Below, piece by piece: positions 5,263 through 8,582 of a stretch of DNA of 8,582 nt. Numbering within the stretch: the first letter of the stretch is position 1; every line of letters begins with the position of its first letter. A program made the translations under genes and the position numbers. Source of the DNA: an uncultured Magnetococcales bacterium (lineage in GTDB: Bacteria; Pseudomonadota; Magnetococcia; Magnetococcales; Magnetaquicoccaceae); NCBI GenBank assembly GCA_903913345.1, contig CAIWLA010000003.1, positions 1 through 8,582 on the forward strand. The letters run 5' to 3'. A model generated the notes under the pieces. The model did no database searches. It was not told where the DNA came from and saw only the letters and a list, made by a program, of their open reading frames with translations.

Positions 5263-7272
5263 ATGAAACGATACCTCTTTTTTCTTGCCACGCTCTTTTT
5301 GGGGCTGCTCTTGTTGCCCGATGTATCGCTGTCCGGTGGTGATGCGGCATCGATAATGGGGGCGCATGAGGCCTTTACAGTCACCAAAGAGACCGGGAAT
5401 GACAAATGTCTCTACTGCCATGGAGTCAAAGGGTTCAGCACCCCCACGAGCGATGGCCAGGGACACAGTAGTCGGCAGAATCTGTACGTTGACACAGAGA
5501 AATTATCGAAAAGTGTCCACGGCAAACGACTCTGCGTGGATTGCCATACGGCCATCACCAAGGTGCCCCACGAAGAGGGGAAACGCCTGCGGGTGGACTG
5601 TGTACGGTGCCATACGGATCTGAACAAAAAGCTGAGCGCGGATCCGAACAAAAGCGTGGAAGTACCCGCGCGGGTTGTTGAAAATATCACCATGTACATG
5701 GACTCGGTCCATGCCAAGCCCCGCAAGGATGATCCCAGTCGGCCCAATGCCTATTGCAGCGACTGTCATAATGGCCATGCCGTCTATCCTGAGGGCAGCG
5801 CGGATCGGAAGGATTTTCACCTCATGTCTCCCCTCATCTGCGGCAGTTGCCATCCAAAGCAGTTGAAGGCGTATGAAAACTCGGTGCATGGCAGTGCCGT
5901 GTTGCGGTGGGGTGACGAGAAAAAACCGGTCTGTGCCAGTTGCCATACCACCCATCGGATCCAACGTCCGGCCTCAACGGCTGGTCAGTTGATCATCACG
6001 GAGAGTTGCGGTGGCTGTCACAAGAAGGAGTACAAGAGCTATTCCTCCACCTATCATGGTCAGATCAACAAGCTGGGCTATGTCAACACGGCCAAGTGTT
6101 TCAACTGCCATGAGTCTCACGACAACAAGCGGATAACGGATCCCGCATCCAAGGTGCATCCCGATAATCGTGGCAAGACCTGCAAGGCCTGTCACAAGGG
6201 GGTGTCATCCGGTTTTCTCTCCTTCCAACCCCATGGCAGCACACAGGATTTCAAGAATTATCCTGAAATGTGGCTGGCTTCCAAGGGGATGATCGGTCTG
6301 TTGGTCGGTGTCTTTGCCGTCTTCTGGACCCATTCTTTCCTGTGGATGTTGCGGGAACGGAAAGAGAAACAGTTGGGCCATCATCACAAATTGCCCAAGG
6401 ATGTGGAAGAGGCTCCGATCCCGGCGACGGGCAAGCGGGTCAATGTACAACGTTTTCCGGCCTTGTGGCGGTTGGCGCATATCAGCTTCGCGCTCTCCAT
6501 CATGGTGTTGGGGTTCACGGGTCTGACGGTGGAGTATTCCGATACCTTCTGGGCCAAAACCGTTGCCCATATCCTGGGTGGATCGACCAACATGGCGTTT
6601 ATCCATCGTATCGGAGCCGTGGTGTTTGTGGGTGTCTTCTTTATCCACCTGGTGGCGGTTTTGCACAAACTGCTCATCAAGAACCGGAAGACCTTCCAGT
6701 GGTTCGGCCCCCATTCGTTGGTGCCGCGTTGGCAGGATTTGTGGGATCTCATTGCCATGCTCAAGTGGTTTTTTGGCAAGGGTCCACGGCCTTACTTCGA
6801 TCATTGGACCTACTGGGAAAAGTTTGACTACTGGGCACCCTTCTGGGGCGTCAGCATTATCGGTGGCTCCGGCCTGGTGCTGTGGTTTCCGGTCACTGCG
6901 GGCGAGTATCTGCCGGGATGGATTTTCAATGTGGCCACCATTTTCCATGGGGAAGAGGCGGTCCTGGCGATCATATTCATCTTTTCTGTACACTTTTTCA
7001 ACTGCCACCTGCGGCCCAGCAAGTTCCCATTGGACATCATGATGTTTGTGGGCAGCATGCCGTTGGAGGAGTTCAAAGAAGAACGGACGGTAGAGTTTCA
7101 ACGGGCGGTCAAAGAGGGCACACTGGAAGGGATGATGGTTGAGCCACCCTCCAGCCAGTTGAAGCGCAATTCCAGAGTGTTGGGCTTCACCCTCATTGGG
7201 ACCGGTTTGACCCTGTTGTTCCTGGCTCTCTCAGGAATGCTGACGGAGATTACGCATTTCTTCCATGGCTAA
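5263..7272 (+). CDS. CbcL-like membrane cytochrome: nine-haem c domain fused to dihaem cytochrome b
   Basis: A 669-residue inner-membrane redox protein that probably exchanges electrons between quinone and the periplasmic octahaem protein encoded upstream. After a signal/anchor helix (about 4-20) come nine CxxCH sites, starting at residues 49, 91, 113, 165, 193, 224, 249, 279 and 307. A periplasmic-to-membrane transition follows, with helices at about 341-360, 402-424, 445-469, 526-542, 555-580 and 636-658. Histidines in or beside helices (407, 448, 462, 562, 577) are candidate b-haem ligands, as in FdnI/HydC-type cytochromes b. Nine c haems followed by this b domain is the architecture of Geobacter CbcL, a menaquinol oxidase for low-potential acceptors. 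ATG 5263 is chosen over in-frame ATG 5194 because it opens directly into a signal peptide (MKRYLFFLATLFLGLLLL) and has GGAAGG at 5246-5251; the 5194 start would overlap the preceding gene and add a Pro/Gly-rich leader. Physiological direction and substrate are not shown by sequence. Confidence 0.85.
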   Translation: MKRYLFFLATLFLGLLLLPDVSLSGGDAASIMGAHEAFTVTKETGNDKCLYCHGVKGFSTPTSDGQGHSSRQNLYVDTEKLSKSVHGKRLCVDCHTAITKVPHEEGKRLRVDCVRCHTDLNKKLSADPNKSVEVPARVVENITMYMDSVHAKPRKDDPSRPNAYCSDCHNGHAVYPEGSADRKDFHLMSPLICGSCHPKQLKAYENSVHGSAVLRWGDEKKPVCASCHTTHRIQRPASTAGQLIITESCGGCHKKEYKSYSSTYHGQINKLGYVNTAKCFNCHESHDNKRITDPASKVHPDNRGKTCKACHKGVSSGFLSFQPHGSTQDFKNYPEMWLASKGMIGLLVGVFAVFWTHSFLWMLRERKEKQLGHHHKLPKDVEEAPIPATGKRVNVQRFPALWRLAHISFALSIMVLGFTGLTVEYSDTFWAKTVAHILGGSTNMAFIHRIGAVVFVGVFFIHLVAVLHKLLIKNRKTFQWFGPHSLVPRWQDLWDLIAMLKWFFGKGPRPYFDHWTYWEKFDYWAPFWGVSIIGGSGLVLWFPVTAGEYLPGWIFNVATIFHGEEAVLAIIFIFSVHFFNCHLRPSKFPLDIMMFVGSMPLEEFKEERTVEFQRAVKEGTLEGMMVEPPSSQLKRNSRVLGFTLIGTGLTLLFLALSGMLTEITHFFHG

Positions 7273-7278
7273 AAAAAG

Positions 7279-7314
7279 ACCGGTTCGGGCGACCGTTTGG
7301 TCGCCCGAACCGGT
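7279..7314 (+). terminator. Strong hairpin terminator after the CbcL-like gene
   Basis: A perfect 16-bp stem, ACCGGTTCGGGCGACC (7279-7294) and GGTCGCCCGAACCGGT (7299-7314), with a GTTT loop starts seven bases after the stop codon. An A-run (7271-7277) precedes it, which would be a T-run for minus-strand transcription. On the + strand no T-run follows, so termination here would rest on the stem or a helper factor. Confidence 0.8.
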
Positions 7315-7369
7315 GGAAGAAATGGCCGGTCCGGGCAGGAAAGGGGTAGGATGACAGAATGGAAAAAGG

Positions 7370-7402
7370 CGGCTGATCGTGTAGACGAGAGGCCGTTTTT
7401 TT
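7370..7402 (+). terminator. Possible imperfect hairpin with seven-T tail
   Basis: CGGC (7370-7373) pairs with GCCG (7392-7395), and TCGT (7377-7380) pairs with ACGA (7385-7388) around a four-base loop, with a 3x3 internal loop between. A run of seven T follows immediately (7396-7402). The stem is weak, but the T-run makes it a reasonable backup terminator for the 3797-7272 unit. The rest of the gap between 7273 and 7498 shows no convincing gene. Confidence 0.4.
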
Positions 7403-7498
7403 CTTGGCGAAATGGACTCTCTTTGTCGTGCAAGATTGCTTTGCCTGGGAATCCGCCCATCTCATGTACCGTATGGCCAATGGCGAGGATCATGCCCC

Positions 7499-8582
7499 AT
7501 GGAACTGACCCATCACTCCCGTGTTGCCATTGTGGGCGGCGGTCCGGCTGGATCGCTTACAGCCTACTTCATGCTGGACATTGCCCACAATCTGGGCATT
7601 CACATTAACGTCGAAATCTACGAACCCGCCCAATTTTCCGCACCTGGACCCAAGGGGTGCAACCATTGTGGCGGCATTGTCTCTGAAACCCTGGTGCAAA
7701 TGCTGGCCATGGATGGCATCAACCTGCCCCCAGAGGTGGTTCAACGCGGATTGGATTCCTATGCGTTGCACACCGAGGTGGGTTCGGTCCGCATCCACAG
7801 CGAACTGCCGGAAATGCGCATTGCCGCCCTTTATCGCGGTTCCGGTCCCCTCCATTGCGTTGCGGCAGAGGAAAACGGGGAAAAGGTGCCCTATCACAGT
7901 TTTGACGGCTATTTGTTACACCTGGCGGTGGCGAAAGGGGCCAAAATCCATCCCCACCGGGTAACACAGGTCTCTCGCAAGGACAATCTGCCGGTGGTTT
8001 CGGCCAAGGGGATGGAGGATCGGAGTTACGATCTGGTGGTCGGGGCCGTAGGCGTGAACGATGGTGGTCTCAAGGTGTTCCATGAATCGGCACTCCGTTT
8101 TGTTCCTCCCAAAACGACCAAGGCCTTCGTCACGGAGATCCGCATGGGTTGGGAAAATGTAAACCGTTATTTCGGCAACACCATGCAGGTTTTTTGCTGC
8201 ACATTCCCCGTGTCGACTTTTCCGCCATCATTCCCAAGGGAGAGTATGTCACGGTGGTCATGCTGGGCAAAAGCCTGGACAAGGAGACCGCCACCCGGTT
8301 TTTATCCCACCCCCAGGTCAAGGGCTGTTTTCCTGCGGAGACTGACCTGACCCCGAAGGCGTGTCAATGCCTGCCCGATGTCTGTCTGGGCATGGCGGAT
8401 CCGCCCTTTTCCGACCGGGTGGTATTGGTGGGAGACGCCGCTGTGAGCCGACTCTACAAGGATGGCAATGGAGCCGCCTACCGCACCAGGGTGAATTTGT
8501 TCCAGGCAGGAAACGATGCAGAATCATGGAGGTACTGTTTTCGTCTGGACATCGCCGACCGACTCTGGTACAAACGTCTGAC
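7499..8582 (+). CDS. FAD-dependent oxidoreductase, geranylgeranyl-reductase-like; frameshifted and cut by the window edge
   Basis: The product opens with an N-terminal FAD-binding motif, VAIVGGGPAGSLTA (residues 9-22). It continues with a Cys-rich loop, GPKGCNHCGGIV (50-61), in the position where geranylgeranyl reductases have a Cys-Gly-Gly segment, and then YHSFDGYLLHLA (132-143), which fits the usual FDxxL substrate/FAD region. The frame holds to about residue 232, then breaks at six T (8190-8195). Reading resumes in the +1 register from 8197 with LHIPRVDFSAIIPKGEYV, then the second FAD motif VVLVGDAA (8419-8442) and the KDGNGAAYRT segment expected near the C-terminus. Seven T would restore one continuous protein; the uncorrected frame stops at 8350. 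ATG 7499 with GAGGA at 7485-7489 is preferred over the in-frame upstream start at 7412, which adds 29 unlikely residues. Substrate is unknown; the redox context suggests a lipid, quinone or sulfur role, which is only inference. Confidence 0.75.
8190..8195 (+). other. Frameshift site in a T homopolymer
   Basis: The six-T run follows CATGCAGG and precedes GCTGCACATT. Upstream codons fit one frame and downstream codons fit the frame displaced by one base; adding one T gives MQVFLLHIPRVDF. Either the gene is damaged, the run is slippery, or the sequence has lost a T. Confidence 0.85.

Noticed and set aside
7351..7608. Small plus-strand open frame overlapping the start of the FAD oxidoreductase
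   Set aside because: It runs through the candidate terminator and then reads the FAD gene in the wrong frame, with no recognisable domain.
8470..8582. A second frameshift near the end of the FAD oxidoreductase
   Set aside because: After GAAYRT the residues fit the family less well than expected, but no alternative frame gives a clearly better match, and the window ends too soon to decide.
1..8582. CRISPR arrays, insertion sequences, tRNA or rRNA genes
   Set aside because: No spaced direct repeats, transposase-like products, terminal inverted repeats or RNA-gene signatures were seen.

Overview
The window reads as a redox-gene cluster from a Gram-negative, sulfur-oxidising proteobacterium. 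The evidence is TAT and Sec signal peptides on nearly every complete product, CxxCH haem motifs that require periplasmic cytochrome c maturation, and the fcc and sox gene sets. Every credible gene is on the + strand, and long minus-strand frames are shadows. The sequence alone does not place the organism below phylum; a magnetotactic coccus-like lineage is only a guess.

Left part (1-3564) is sulfur chemistry. The 3' end of a DUF302-family gene is followed by fccA and fccB, the dihaem cytochrome and flavin subunits of flavocytochrome c sulfide dehydrogenase. Two strong hairpins (2424-2493) end that unit. Then come soxY and soxZ, the thiosulfate/sulfane carrier pair, closed by another hairpin (3538-3564). 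FccAB would take electrons from sulfide in the periplasm, and SoxYZ would carry covalently bound sulfur. No soxXA, soxB or soxCD lies in the window.

Middle part (3797-7272) is a two-gene electron-transfer module. The first gene encodes an octahaem cytochrome c of the hydroxylamine oxidoreductase (HAO) family. The second, 50 bases downstream, encodes a nine-haem c domain fused to a membrane dihaem-b domain, the architecture of Geobacter CbcL. The likely arrangement is a quinol dehydrogenase feeding (or fed by) a periplasmic octahaem catalytic subunit. A 16-bp hairpin (7279-7314) closes the module.

Right part (7499-8582) holds an FAD-dependent oxidoreductase of the geranylgeranyl-reductase-like type. 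Its frame breaks at a run of six T (8190-8195) and resumes in another frame to the window edge.

The main points of interest are: (1) FccB has Gly where the characterised enzyme has the Cys that covalently holds FAD; (2) the HAO-like protein is paired with a CbcL-like quinone-reactive cytochrome instead of the NapC/NrfH-type partner; (3) that HAO-like protein has Phe where the cross-linking Tyr appears to sit in true hydroxylamine oxidases; (4) the FAD-oxidoreductase frameshift.
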